Source: Iamia majanohamensis (GTDB taxonomy: Bacteria; Actinomycetota; Acidimicrobiia; Acidimicrobiales; Iamiaceae). From it: a stretch of DNA of 64,000 nucleotides. Location of the stretch: positions 4,216,001 to 4,280,000 of the forward strand of contig NZ_CP116942.1 in NCBI RefSeq assembly GCF_028532485.1. Reading direction: 5' to 3'. A model generated the notes under the pieces. It ran no database searches. It saw only the letters and a list, made by a program, of their open reading frames with translations, and was not told the origin of the DNA. The first letter of the stretch is position 1; every line of letters begins with the position of its first letter. The position numbers were made by a program, and so were the translations under genes. This document shows positions 32,162 to 41,061 of this stretch, piece after piece.

Positions 32162-34369
32162 TCAGGCGGCCCGGTGGGGCTGGCGGCTGCGGTTGCGGAT
32201 GGGGGCGGCGGGCCGGCACGGCTGGCCCCGGTGGGCGTCCGGGGGCGGGTGCTCCTCGGGGTGGTCGAGGGTGATCGGCCACCGGGGGACCACCAGCGAC
32301 GAGGCGTGGTCCCCGCCGCAGCCGACCCCGTGGGCCGCGCCCGCCCGGACCGGCGGCTCGAAGCTCCAGAAGGGGTGGTCACGACCCGGGGTGGAGAGCG
32401 CGATGCGCACCCGGGAGCCGGACCGGAAGAGGTGGGCGACGGGGTAGATCGGGACCCGGGTCCGGACCCACTCCCCCGGGGTGAGCGGGCGGTGGTGGGC
32501 GGCGGTGTAGGTGTGGTCGACGCAGAGGGCGTCGGAGGCGAGCGGGTCCTCCTCGCGGTGCGCGGGACGGTGCCAGCCGCACTGGACGCGCTGCTCGGTG
32601 CCGTCGGGCCGGATCTCGGTCAGGGTCACCTGCACCGCGGTGTCCTCGGCGTCGGGCTGGAGCCAGAGGTCGACGTGGCCGGCCCCGGCGACGAGGAGGG
32701 GCTCGTCGAGGGGTGCGGTCTCGTAGGCGCAGCGGTGGGCGTCGTCGAAGCGGGTCCACTCGATGGGCACCTGGGGCCGGGTGAAGCGGTCGAGGTCGTG
32801 GAGGACCTCCGAGGAGTAGGCGTGGGCGCCGGCGTCGAGGTCGTCCTCGTACTCGTCGGCCCCCGCCGCGGCGGGCGGGTCGTCGACGAGGCGGCCACCC
32901 GCCTCCAGCCACCAGCGGCGGGGGACGACCTCGGCCGGGGGGAACCGGTCGGCCTGCACCTCGAAGCGGTGGCCGGCGCCGCCGGGGGTCTCGGTGCCCG
33001 CCCCGCTCTCGAAGAGCAGGCGGACGGGGGGCTCGGCCAGGTACTCGGCCCGGGCGGCCTCGACGTCGTCGTGGTGGGCGAAGCGGTCCGGCTCCAGGGC
33101 GCCGTCGACGCCGAACACCTCCTGGAACTGCACCGGTGCCAGCTCCCGGATGAGGGGGTGGACCCGGGGCACCTCGCGGGCGACGTGGAACGACAGGAAC
33201 TCGAACCAGCGGGCGACCACCATCGGGCTGTAGCCGTCGGGGTGGTGCCCGTTGAAGAGGGTGAAGCGCACCGACGGGCTGGAGGTGAACCGCTGGAGCA
33301 TCAGGGCGAAGCGGCTCCCGGTCTGCTCGTCCTGCCACGCGCCGGTCAGGTAGACGGGCACCTCGATGCGATCGACCAGGGACGCCACCCGCCGGTCCTC
33401 CAGCATCGGGCCGAAGTGGGGGGTGCTGCGCCCGAAGTGCTCGAAGTCGAGGTTCTGGGTGCGGATGCGCTGGTTCCGCTCCGCCACCTCGTCGCCGGCC
33501 TCGATGCGGGCCTGGTCCCAGGCCTGGCCACCGGCACGGGTCTGCAGGTCGCGGGTGGCGAGCCAGGCCCGGGTGAAGCCGGCGTTGTAGATCCCGCCGG
33601 GCCACTGCTGGCGCCAGAGGTCGTCGATCACCGACATCGGCGCGATGGCCGCCAGGTGCGGGGGCCGGGTGGCGGCGACGAAGAGCTGGCTGATGCCGGG
33701 GTAGCTGAGCCCGACCATCCCCGGACGCCCGTGCCGCACCCACGGCTGGCGGGCGACGATCTCCACCACGTCGTGGCCGTCGGCCGCCTGGGCCGGGCTG
33801 AGCACGTCGAACACGCCGCCCGAGCAGCCGCTGCCGCGCATGTTCACGCCCACCACCGCGAAGCCGAGCAGGTTGGCCAGCAGCGTGGAGGGCTGCGGGG
33901 CGTCGGGGTCCGAGGGCGAGTAGCCGGAGTACTCGATCACCGTGGGCCAGGGCGCCGGGCCGTAGAGGCCCTCGTCCGGGAAGCGCACCATGGCCGAGAG
34001 CTGCACCCCGTCGCGCACCGTGAGGTAGGTGAAGCCGGCGTCGAGGGGCTGGTCGTACAGCGACGGGTCGGGCAGGTCGTCGAGGGCGCGCACGGTGACG
34101 GTCCCGACCGGGTCGCCTCGACCATCGTCGTCGTCGAAGAGGCGGTACACGCCGGGCGGCAGGGCCCGGCCCCCGACGAGGACCTCGGCCAGGGCCTCGG
34201 GCGAGTCGAGCACCAGGTGGTGGTCGGGCACGAAGGCCACGTGGGCGTTCCCGGCGTGGTCCACGACCACCGTCACCCGGTCGCGACCGACCTCGTCGAC
34301 CACCCGCAGCCGCGTCCCCGGGACGGCGTCGGTGACGGTCAGGGTCTGGACCCCGCCTCGCAGCTGCAT
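32162..34369 (-). CDS. CocE/NonD-family X-Pro dipeptidyl-peptidase-like hydrolase
   Basis: 735 residues from ATG 34369; the open frame to 34531 is a low-complexity extension. An unusual N-terminal domain of about 130 residues precedes the S15-type hydrolase core (DGVQLSAMVRFP, then VVGVNMRGSGCSGG and the nucleophile elbow GLSYPG). A C-terminal jelly roll is recognisable by VDLWLQPDAEDTAVQV and SRVRIALS. CocE-type enzymes hydrolyse esters and amides such as acylated antibiotics or cocaine. Location appears cytoplasmic. Confidence 0.87.
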   Translation of the reverse strand: MQLRGGVQTLTVTDAVPGTRLRVVDEVGRDRVTVVVDHAGNAHVAFVPDHHLVLDSPEALAEVLVGGRALPPGVYRLFDDDDGRGDPVGTVTVRALDDLPDPSLYDQPLDAGFTYLTVRDGVQLSAMVRFPDEGLYGPAPWPTVIEYSGYSPSDPDAPQPSTLLANLLGFAVVGVNMRGSGCSGGVFDVLSPAQAADGHDVVEIVARQPWVRHGRPGMVGLSYPGISQLFVAATRPPHLAAIAPMSVIDDLWRQQWPGGIYNAGFTRAWLATRDLQTRAGGQAWDQARIEAGDEVAERNQRIRTQNLDFEHFGRSTPHFGPMLEDRRVASLVDRIEVPVYLTGAWQDEQTGSRFALMLQRFTSSPSVRFTLFNGHHPDGYSPMVVARWFEFLSFHVAREVPRVHPLIRELAPVQFQEVFGVDGALEPDRFAHHDDVEAARAEYLAEPPVRLLFESGAGTETPGGAGHRFEVQADRFPPAEVVPRRWWLEAGGRLVDDPPAAAGADEYEDDLDAGAHAYSSEVLHDLDRFTRPQVPIEWTRFDDAHRCAYETAPLDEPLLVAGAGHVDLWLQPDAEDTAVQVTLTEIRPDGTEQRVQCGWHRPAHREEDPLASDALCVDHTYTAAHHRPLTPGEWVRTRVPIYPVAHLFRSGSRVRIALSTPGRDHPFWSFEPPVRAGAAHGVGCGGDHASSLVVPRWPITLDHPEEHPPPDAHRGQPCRPAAPIRNRSRQPHRAA

Positions 34370-34616
34370 CTGGTCTCCCCTGTCGGTTCGGTCGGCCGCC
34401 GAAGGTACCCCGCGCCCGCCCGCACGGAGGTCGGCGCGACCTCGGGGTGACGGCGTTCGTCGGTCGCGCCACGCCGGTCGTGCGACCGGTGCGGCGGCTG
34501 CTGATCGACCCCCGACCACCGGTGGCTCCATCCCACACCGTCACGGCCATCCGGGCTTGTCGCCCCCGACGAGGAGAGACCATGCTCTCGCGGCAGACCC
34601 GGCGGAGGATGTCACG

Positions 34617-35399
34617 GTGGCGGAGACGACGAGGGGCCTGCGCCGCACGACGCCGCTCACCGGTGCCGCGGCGCTGGTCGCGCTCGTGCTGCTGGCGGCC
34701 TGCTCCCCGCTGCGGAGCCCCCTCTGGACGGCCTCGGCCACCGGCGACCGCTACGGCTCGGCCTTCCTCACCCGTGACGGCGGGGACTACATCCAGGTCC
34801 AAGGGGTCAGCACCGGGGTCCACACCCAGGCCCTGCCGACGAACGAGGAGTCCAACACCCGCGCCGTCTTCTGGCCCAAGGGCGTGCACGCGTCGACCGA
34901 CGGCGAGTCCTGCGCCACCTGGTCCGGTCGCCAGGGGGATGCCGCCCAGCAGGGTGCCGCCCTGCGGGTGACACGGGCGGACGGACGGGTCCGAGCCGTC
35001 ACCGTCACCCAGAACATCCTCTTCGGCATGGGGTGGGTCTTCAACGTGCACACCTGGGACACCGCTCGTCGCGGTGACCCCTGGGACCTCGCCGGGCGCG
35101 TCGACCTCTCCGCCACGTTCTTCTCCCAGCAGCGACCCATGCCGTGGTCGTTCTGCGCCCGGGTCATCGGCGACGTCGTGGAGATGAAGGTCTGGGAGTC
35201 CGACGTCGAGCCCGAGCCGCAGTGGGGCGACCCCTACCACGGCGGGGACGTCACGCTCCCACCGGGGTGGCGCTACCCCGGCCAGGTCGGGTGGTACATC
35301 GGCCACCTCCGGGGCGGCGACCACGCCGACTTCCTCGGCACATCGACCTGGACCTACGACCCCCAGCGCTCCCGCACCCGTGTCGCCGCCGGCGGGTAG
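34617..35399 (+). CDS. Lipoprotein of unknown function
   Basis: 260 residues from GTG 34617, which has a GGAGGA ribosome-binding site. The signal sequence ends in lipobox LLAAC. The mature part has alternating beta-type sequence (YIQVQGV, VTVTQNILFGMGWVFNVHTWD) and conserved Trp/Cys residues. I do not recognise a family. An ATG at 34582 with an even better ribosome-binding site opens a different, Arg-rich frame that looks non-coding. Confidence 0.65.
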   Translation: MAETTRGLRRTTPLTGAAALVALVLLAACSPLRSPLWTASATGDRYGSAFLTRDGGDYIQVQGVSTGVHTQALPTNEESNTRAVFWPKGVHASTDGESCATWSGRQGDAAQQGAALRVTRADGRVRAVTVTQNILFGMGWVFNVHTWDTARRGDPWDLAGRVDLSATFFSQQRPMPWSFCARVIGDVVEMKVWESDVEPEPQWGDPYHGGDVTLPPGWRYPGQVGWYIGHLRGGDHADFLGTSTWTYDPQRSRTRVAAGG

Positions 35400-35698
35400 G
35401 CCGCCGTTCCGGCCGGTTGCGCCGCCCGACGGCCCTACGCTCAGCGCCGACGGAGCCGGACCCCGCAGCGCAGCGGGTCCTCGACCACGCCTCGCGCCGG
35501 CCCCGGGCCACTGAGGACGGCGTGAAAGTCCTGCGCCGCTGGTCAGCGCCACGCCCGTTCCGGGTCCGGAACGCGATTCGGCCATACCCGGTACGCAACG
35601 AGGAGCCTGGCGCAGCGTCGAGGACCCGTCAAGAGACCTTCGCAGCCGCTATCGGGCCACAGAACGTCGGAAGCCGATGGGTACCGTGCCTCTTGGCC
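35400..35698. other. Left edge of the foreign island (non-coding)
   Basis: About 300 bp with no supported gene. The sequence is host-like and GC-rich to about 35,520, then becomes mixed and lower in GC. I found no tRNA, direct repeat or attachment core here. Confidence 0.45.
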
Positions 35699-36190
35699 AT
35701 GGCTAGCAGCGCGGTGGAAGTCCTCGGACGCTCCGCCCTCATCGCAGAGCTCACCCGCAGCGGCGTGGAGGTCGCGCAACCTGCGCGGGACATCGGGGTC
35801 GATCTCGTCGCTTACATAGAGACCCGGATGCGCCTTTCGTCGCCGTGCCGATCCAACTCAAGGCCGCTGCGCGCCGCTCGTTCACGATTAACCGCAAGTA
35901 CGAGGCCATGCCGGCACTCCTCATGGTCTTCGTGTGGAACCTTGCCGGTCCCGGCAGTCCCGAGTCCTACGCCCTGACCTACACGGACTCACTGCCGATC
36001 GCCGACGACTTCGGGTGGACAGCCAACGAGACCTGGACAGCCTGCGGCCACTGGAACGTGACCCGACCAGGCGCTGATCTCCGCTCCGCACTCGAACCTC
36101 ACCGGGTGGCCGGCGACCGTTGGCGCGAGGACGTCACCGCGACCTGGTCTGCGTCCGTGCGCTCGATCCCGTCGACCACCAGCCACCCGC
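35699..36190 (+). pseudogene. Frameshifted PD-(D/E)XK-like nuclease-like gene (DUF4365-like)
   Basis: Frame 2 from ATG 35699 reads a helical start and then RDIGVDLVAYI. The homologous continuation DPDAPFVAVPIQLKAAARR is in frame 1 from 35821, so one base is missing near 35819-35820. The joined product has GVDLVAY...VPIQLK, the D...(E/Q)xK arrangement of restriction-endonuclease folds such as DUF4365, followed by VFVWNLAGPGS and YALTYTDSL. The frame then runs on without a natural stop and decays after about 36,130. The gene appears inactive. It lies upstream of the methyltransferase and could be a lost restriction partner or an unrelated remnant. Confidence 0.55.
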
Positions 36191-36229
36191 CACCCGCCGA
36201 TCTCGATCGAAGAGGCCATCACGGAGAAG

Positions 36230-36619
36230 GTGGGCTGGCCAGCGCTGCCCGACCACGGCAAGTTCCACCCAGAGCCGCCTGCAGTGGCGTTGCCCATCCT
36301 CTTGGGTGCACGAGGCTCCGAGGCGACACTCATCGTGCGCTCGCACACCGAGGGCCTCGGCCCAAAAGCGATCTTCGGCATGGTGACAGGGCTGTGCGAT
36401 GTCTTCGTTCGCCGGTACGGGCGTCTCCGGCCCTACCCAGCGCTCCAGGTTCAGACCGACCAGCGCAGGGTGGTGATACCGCTGAACCTGATCGAGGGCA
36501 TCCTTCCCGGCAACGAGCTCGAACAACTCCAACTCCCCGACCCCTACGACTTCCGGGGCATGACTCCCGCGGACAAGACGACGGGCGCCGACTACATCGT
36601 GCAGTACCCCCAGCCCTGA
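36230..36619 (+). CDS. Hypothetical protein, possibly the surviving part of a decayed gene
   Basis: 129 residues from GTG 36230. Coding-like sequence extends upstream to about 36,190 (ISIEEAITEKVGWPAL) without a start codon in frame, so the N-terminus may be lost. The body (GPKAIFGMVTGLCDVFVRRY, then VVIPLNLIEGILPGNELEQL) looks like a real folded protein, but I do not recognise it. It follows the frameshifted nuclease-like gene and could have been its downstream partner. Confidence 0.45.
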   Translation: MGWPALPDHGKFHPEPPAVALPILLGARGSEATLIVRSHTEGLGPKAIFGMVTGLCDVFVRRYGRLRPYPALQVQTDQRRVVIPLNLIEGILPGNELEQLQLPDPYDFRGMTPADKTTGADYIVQYPQP

Positions 36620-36623
36620 GGGG

Positions 36624-36780
36624 ATGCGGGCGGAGCTGGGGCGTGAGTTCGGTCGGCCCTACGACCTCGAGATCATCGCACTGCGCCACCAGCTGGCAGT
36701 CCCGACCGTATCGCCCATCGCTAGCCGAGGCCGCAGAACGACGCTCCTGGGTCCGACGGGCGATCGCAGAGCCCGGCTAG
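36624..36780 (+). pseudogene. Remnant of an insertion-sequence transposase N-terminus
   Basis: The first frame reads YDLEIIALRHQLAV, the helix typical of integrase-type transposase N-termini. After a shift at about 36,703 another frame continues RPYRPSLAEAAERRSWV, the usual next segment of such proteins. Only about 50 residues remain. Short and inferred from motif memory. Confidence 0.4.
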
Positions 36781-36883
36781 GAAGGGCTAGGCCAGGCAGG
36801 CGCACGCGACTACCAGAACCAGCAGCGCCGCCCGTATCAGAAGGGCACCTGAGTCCTCTCGGCCACCCCTCCGGGGTCAGCGT

Positions 36884-36909
36884 CACCCCTACCCGCAGCC
36901 GTAGGGGTG
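36884..36909. terminator. Strong hairpin upstream of the methyltransferase cassette
   Basis: A perfect 9-bp stem CACCCCTAC / GTAGGGGTG with an 8-nt loop. It would insulate the methyltransferase cassette, starting 187 bp later, from upstream transcription. Otherwise 36,781-37,095 holds no gene that I can support. Confidence 0.5.
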
Positions 36910-37095
36910 GGAGTACACCGCACCATTGAGCATGAACTCCCTCAAGGTCCGTGCGCCCCACCTCCGGGGCGTCCGACCTGAAGGCGCCCAGGCCTCGAAT
37001 CAGCGACAGGGCCGTGGAGCGCTTCAGACTGGTCGTCGCGCCAGCGGGCCTCAGACCAGCGCTAGCAGCCCGTCAGAGCGCACTACGGTTCCCGC

Positions 37096-38133
37096 ATGGC
37101 TGCACGGCCCGACACTGCGCTCGACCTCTTCGCAGGTCCAGGAGGCATGACCCAAGGCTTCCGGACGGCAGGCTACAAGGTCGTTGGCGCTGTCGAGATC
37201 GACGACCTCGCCGTCGAGACTTACGAAGCCAACCACCCAGGCGTCCCAGTGTTCCACAACGACATCCGATCGTTGAGCCCGACCCAGTCGCGTCGTCGCT
37301 TGGGGCTAGAGCGGTACGAACTCGGCCTACTCGGCGGCTGTCCACCCTGCCAGGGCTTTTCATCGACCCGTACCCTCAACGGGTCAAGGCGGGTACGCGA
37401 CCCAAGAAACGCCCTAATGGATGTGTATTGTGACTGGGTCGAGGAGTTCATGCCTCATGCGCTACTTCTTGAGAACGTCCCGGCAATGCAGTCGGACTGG
37501 CGATTCGCAGTGTTTCGGAGGCGACTTCGCTCCCTGGGCTACGAGACTAGGCACTCAACGGCAACACTCAATGCCTCCGACTATGGTGTCCCCCAACGAA
37601 GACGGCGGCTAGTAGTCGTAGCAGCCAGAAACCGCATCCTATCGCTAGCGTCTGCTCCACGGGTACCTCCACGAACTGTACGCGACGCGATCGGAAAGCT
37701 GCCGTCAGCCGGGTCGAGCGGCGACCCGCTACACGACATGCCGGAGCGACGAAGCGAAACCGTGCGCCAGTTGATAGCTCTTATCCCGAAGGACGGCGGA
37801 AGCCGGAGCGCCCTACCGGCCGACAAGGTGCTGGGCTGTCACCGGCGGTCGGACGGCTTCAGTGATGTCTATGGCAGAATGGCCTGGGACAGACCTGCGC
37901 CCACAATTACTGGCGGTTGCTTCAATCCTTCGAAGGGACGATTCCTTCACCCCTTGGAGAACCGAGCGATAACCCTCCGCGAGGCCGCGCTTCTACAAGG
38001 CTTCGCCCCCGACTACACATTCAGCTTACGAAGAGGGAAGGAGGCCGCTGCCGGGATGATTGGCAATGCGCTGCCACCACCATTCGTCGCTGCCCAGGCC
38101 TCACACATCCTTGCCTCGATGGCATGCCATTGA
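37096..38133 (+). CDS. DNA (cytosine-5-)-methyltransferase, Dcm family
   Basis: 345 residues. The conserved blocks are all present: motif I DLFAGPGG (10-17), motif IV GGCPPCQGFS with catalytic Cys85, motif VI ENVP (126-129), motif VIII VPQRRRRL (about 166-172), motif IX RPAPTITGG and LREAALLQGF, and motif X GNALPPP. The target-recognition region between VIII and IX is short (about 90 residues). Codon use is mixed (AGA, CTA, TTA appear), unlike the host genes. No intact restriction nuclease is adjacent; instead a GHKL protein starts 18 bp downstream, suggesting one transcriptional unit. Confidence 0.95.
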   Translation: MAARPDTALDLFAGPGGMTQGFRTAGYKVVGAVEIDDLAVETYEANHPGVPVFHNDIRSLSPTQSRRRLGLERYELGLLGGCPPCQGFSSTRTLNGSRRVRDPRNALMDVYCDWVEEFMPHALLLENVPAMQSDWRFAVFRRRLRSLGYETRHSTATLNASDYGVPQRRRRLVVVAARNRILSLASAPRVPPRTVRDAIGKLPSAGSSGDPLHDMPERRSETVRQLIALIPKDGGSRSALPADKVLGCHRRSDGFSDVYGRMAWDRPAPTITGGCFNPSKGRFLHPLENRAITLREAALLQGFAPDYTFSLRRGKEAAAGMIGNALPPPFVAAQASHILASMACH

Positions 38134-38151
38134 ACGCCAACTAGGTCGTCG

Positions 38152-41061
38152 ATGCCCCCGTTCAGAACTAGTGGCCGAACAGTCGACATGCTCGGCCGGC
38201 AGCAGATCGCTGGGCCCTCTACGGCCATTAGCGAAATCTTCAAGAACGCCCACGATGCGTATGCGACCGAGGTTCGCGCAGACCTCTACCCCGATGATCA
38301 ACAGTTGCTAATTCGGGACAATGGTGTCGGCATGTCGCCCCGAGCGTTCCGAGCCAACTGGCTCACTCTAGCAACGGACTCGAAGCTACTGGGCGGCCTG
38401 CCGCCACCACCCGACGGGTTCGCTAGCAGGCCCCCTCTGGGGGCCAAGGGAATCGGACGACTCGCAATAGCAGTGCTAGGTACCCACCTTCTGGTCGTGA
38501 GCACTCCAGCGGGCAAGGGAAAGACAGTCCTCGCCTTTATCAACTGGAGTGTGTTCGAGTTGCCCGGGACGAGTCTCGACCAAATCGACGTTCCGGTCCT
38601 GGAACTCCCACGGGGCCGACAGGCGTCGCCGCAGGACGTCGAGCGTCTCGTTGAGGACTGTCGAACGAACATAGCGCAGATTGCAACTCAAGATCGCGCA
38701 CGAGGGCTCCTCCGAGAGCTCGATGTTCTCGACATAAACGCTGTCACCCGACTGTATGAGACTCCTGGGCCGATGAACGGTGACACCCAAGGTGGAACTG
38801 CCTTTCTGGTGCAAGGTATTCACGATGAGGAACTTCTGAACCGTCGTGCAGGGGGGGGTGACTCCGACGTCGTACTGACGCTGGCCGGCTTTGCCAACAC
38901 GATGACGCCGGGCCGGCAGCCTCCGCGCATCTCTCCCTCGCTGTGGATCCATTCGAGGGAAGACCTCACGCCTCGGAACGTTCTGGACGACACGTCGTTC
39001 TTGACGGAGGAGGAATTCTGGGCGGCCGACCACCAGGTCGTGGGCGAGTTCAACGATGAAGGTCAGTTCAGTGGTCGCGTAACGGTCTTTGGTACACCTC
39101 ATGACTACGCCCTCGACTCGCCCCTATCGCCCAGAAGGAGTGCGTGCGGGGGCTTCCGCTTGGAGTTCGCCGTCATTCAACCCCGGGCGATCGAGAGCCG
39201 CATGCCGCCGTCTGACCACCAGCGTTTGGACGAAAAGCTGAGACGTTTCGGTGGAATCTACGTGTATCGCGATGAGATTCGAGTCCTTCCGTATGGACGG
39301 CCAGACTACGACTGGCTTGATATTGAAGAGAACCGCACCAAACGCCTGGGCAGCTATTTCTACAGCCACCGTCGGATGTTTGGGGCTGTGTTGCTCGATG
39401 GACAGGGTAACGAGCGCTTGGAGGAGAAGGCAGGCCGAGAAGGATTTCAGCAGAACGCTGCATTTCGGCAGTTGCAACGCCTCATCAAGAACTTCCTTCG
39501 ACAGTCCGCCGTCGACTTCTTTCGCGAGTCAGGCGACTACGGCAGGTCTTACGCTGAACAGAAAGATCGGGCTAACCGCAAGGCAAGCGCCAAGAGGCAA
39601 CGAGACAGTCGCGTGGCTGCTGCGCAGAGCAGTTTGGCTGCCGAAGTGGCTACAAAGTATCTTCGGATACTCGACGGTCCAGCTGACAGCGAGCTCGCAG
39701 CGATCCTGGATGAGCACCGAGCTTCGATCGAGCGAAGTTTGACCGGCGATAATCCGGACGCGCCCGAGGTGATTCTGACGCGCACTCGGTCACAGTTGAA
39801 GGCGCTGCAAGACGGGTTGCGGGTCGCACCGTCCTCCGAGATCCCACTGACACGAACGCTGCATCGCGATCTTGACTCCTATCAAGTCGCCTATGCAGAT
39901 TTCGTCAACGGACCGCTTGTCAGAGCGCGGGCGGCAGCCGAAGAGCTCGTTGCACAGGTAGCAACCACCAGTTTCCGCCCGGATACTCAGACGGTCGTAC
40001 GAGAGGCGCGTAGATCCCATGCGGATCGCTTCCGATCGGCTGTCGCCGCGCTCGAACCCGCCGTGGAGCGGTTGAGCGATAGATCATCCGCCCTTGAGCA
40101 GGCGGCGAGGCAGTTGATTGAAGATGGCATCCTGCGGGAGCTTGCGCTCGACAGGCTCGCTGGAGCTGACGGGTTGGATGCAGGGACGTACTCAACTCTG
40201 CGGCACGCAGTTGAGACAGAAGTTGCCGAACTCTACGAAGCACAATCAACGGCTGTTCGCGCATTCGTGGCTTCCGTTGACCGCGCCAAATGGTGGATCG
40301 TTGGCGAGGAAATCGTCACATCCTCTGATGAGGATGCCGCGCTCGGCGAGGAGCTGGCTGAGTTGCAGCAGAGCGCTGACGAAACCCTAGACCTTGTCCA
40401 AATTGGAATGGCGCTTGCCGTGGTCGACCACGAGTTTGGTGTCACCGTGAGGACGATTCGAGAGAGTCTCCGACAACTAAACACGTGGGCCGACCTCAAC
40501 CCATCACTGGCACCGCTCGCTCACCGGCTCTCGGCTACTTTCGATCACCTAGATGGGTTTCTCGCGCTCCTGTCGCCACTCCAGCAGCGCTCAAATCAGC
40601 GGCCTACTGTGATGACAGGAGCGGAGATCTATGCGTTCGTGGCAGAAGTCCATCGTGCCACGCTGTCGAGCGGTGAGGTTGAACTGTTTGCAACTGATGA
40701 GTTTCTTCGGCACTCGTTCCGAGGTCGGCGTTCGGTTTGGTATCCTGTCTACGTCAACTTGGTCGATAACGCGATTTACTGGGTCGCGCGTGCAGCCCCG
40801 CCGCGCCGGATACACCTGGGGTTCGACAGCTCAGCTCAGGCGTTGTGGGTCGGCGATTCTGGTCCTGGTGTAGGTCCTGAGGACGTGGAGCGGATATTCG
40901 AACCGCGCTTCTCGCTTAAGCCAGGCGGACGAGGGCTTGGACTTACAATCGTGCGTCAGGTTCTGTCCAACCAGGGCTTCACGATCTCCGCTGCGGTTGA
41001 CCCCGAGTTGGGTGGAGCTCGCTTTGTCATAGCCGGAGGGGAACAGTCGGGTGTCGGATGA
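38152..41061 (+). CDS. Dual-GHKL ATPase / histidine-kinase-like protein
   Basis: 969 residues. N-terminal GHKL ATPase: N-box SEIFKNAHDAY (Glu28, Asn32, Asp35), G1 DNGVGM (56-61), G2 GAKGIGRLA (97-105), as in MORC/Hsp90/MutL-like proteins. The middle (about 430-740) is helical and charged, probably coiled coil. At about 750-780 there is a kinase-like H-box, VVDHEFGVTVRTIRESL, with His760 as candidate phospho-acceptor. A second GHKL module follows: N-box NLVDNA (869-874), G1 GDSGPGVG (901-908), G2 GRGLGLTIV (926-934). No membrane helix. The partner receiver gene overlaps its 3' end by 11 bp. Combining MORC-like and kinase-like modules beside a methyltransferase suggests a sensor in a conflict system; that role is inference. 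Confidence 0.85.
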   Translation: MPPFRTSGRTVDMLGRQQIAGPSTAISEIFKNAHDAYATEVRADLYPDDQQLLIRDNGVGMSPRAFRANWLTLATDSKLLGGLPPPPDGFASRPPLGAKGIGRLAIAVLGTHLLVVSTPAGKGKTVLAFINWSVFELPGTSLDQIDVPVLELPRGRQASPQDVERLVEDCRTNIAQIATQDRARGLLRELDVLDINAVTRLYETPGPMNGDTQGGTAFLVQGIHDEELLNRRAGGGDSDVVLTLAGFANTMTPGRQPPRISPSLWIHSREDLTPRNVLDDTSFLTEEEFWAADHQVVGEFNDEGQFSGRVTVFGTPHDYALDSPLSPRRSACGGFRLEFAVIQPRAIESRMPPSDHQRLDEKLRRFGGIYVYRDEIRVLPYGRPDYDWLDIEENRTKRLGSYFYSHRRMFGAVLLDGQGNERLEEKAGREGFQQNAAFRQLQRLIKNFLRQSAVDFFRESGDYGRSYAEQKDRANRKASAKRQRDSRVAAAQSSLAAEVATKYLRILDGPADSELAAILDEHRASIERSLTGDNPDAPEVILTRTRSQLKALQDGLRVAPSSEIPLTRTLHRDLDSYQVAYADFVNGPLVRARAAAEELVAQVATTSFRPDTQTVVREARRSHADRFRSAVAALEPAVERLSDRSSALEQAARQLIEDGILRELALDRLAGADGLDAGTYSTLRHAVETEVAELYEAQSTAVRAFVASVDRAKWWIVGEEIVTSSDEDAALGEELAELQQSADETLDLVQIGMALAVVDHEFGVTVRTIRESLRQLNTWADLNPSLAPLAHRLSATFDHLDGFLALLSPLQQRSNQRPTVMTGAEIYAFVAEVHRATLSSGEVELFATDEFLRHSFRGRRSVWYPVYVNLVDNAIYWVARAAPPRRIHLGFDSSAQALWVGDSGPGVGPEDVERIFEPRFSLKPGGRGLGLTIVRQVLSNQGFTISAAVDPELGGARFVIAGGEQSGVG

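Noticed and set aside
34582-34971. ATG at 34582 with a strong GAGGAGAG ribosome-binding site
   Set aside because: The encoded frame is Arg/Ser/Pro-rich shadow sequence over the lipoprotein gene, which has its own good start at 34617; a leader role is possible but unsupported.
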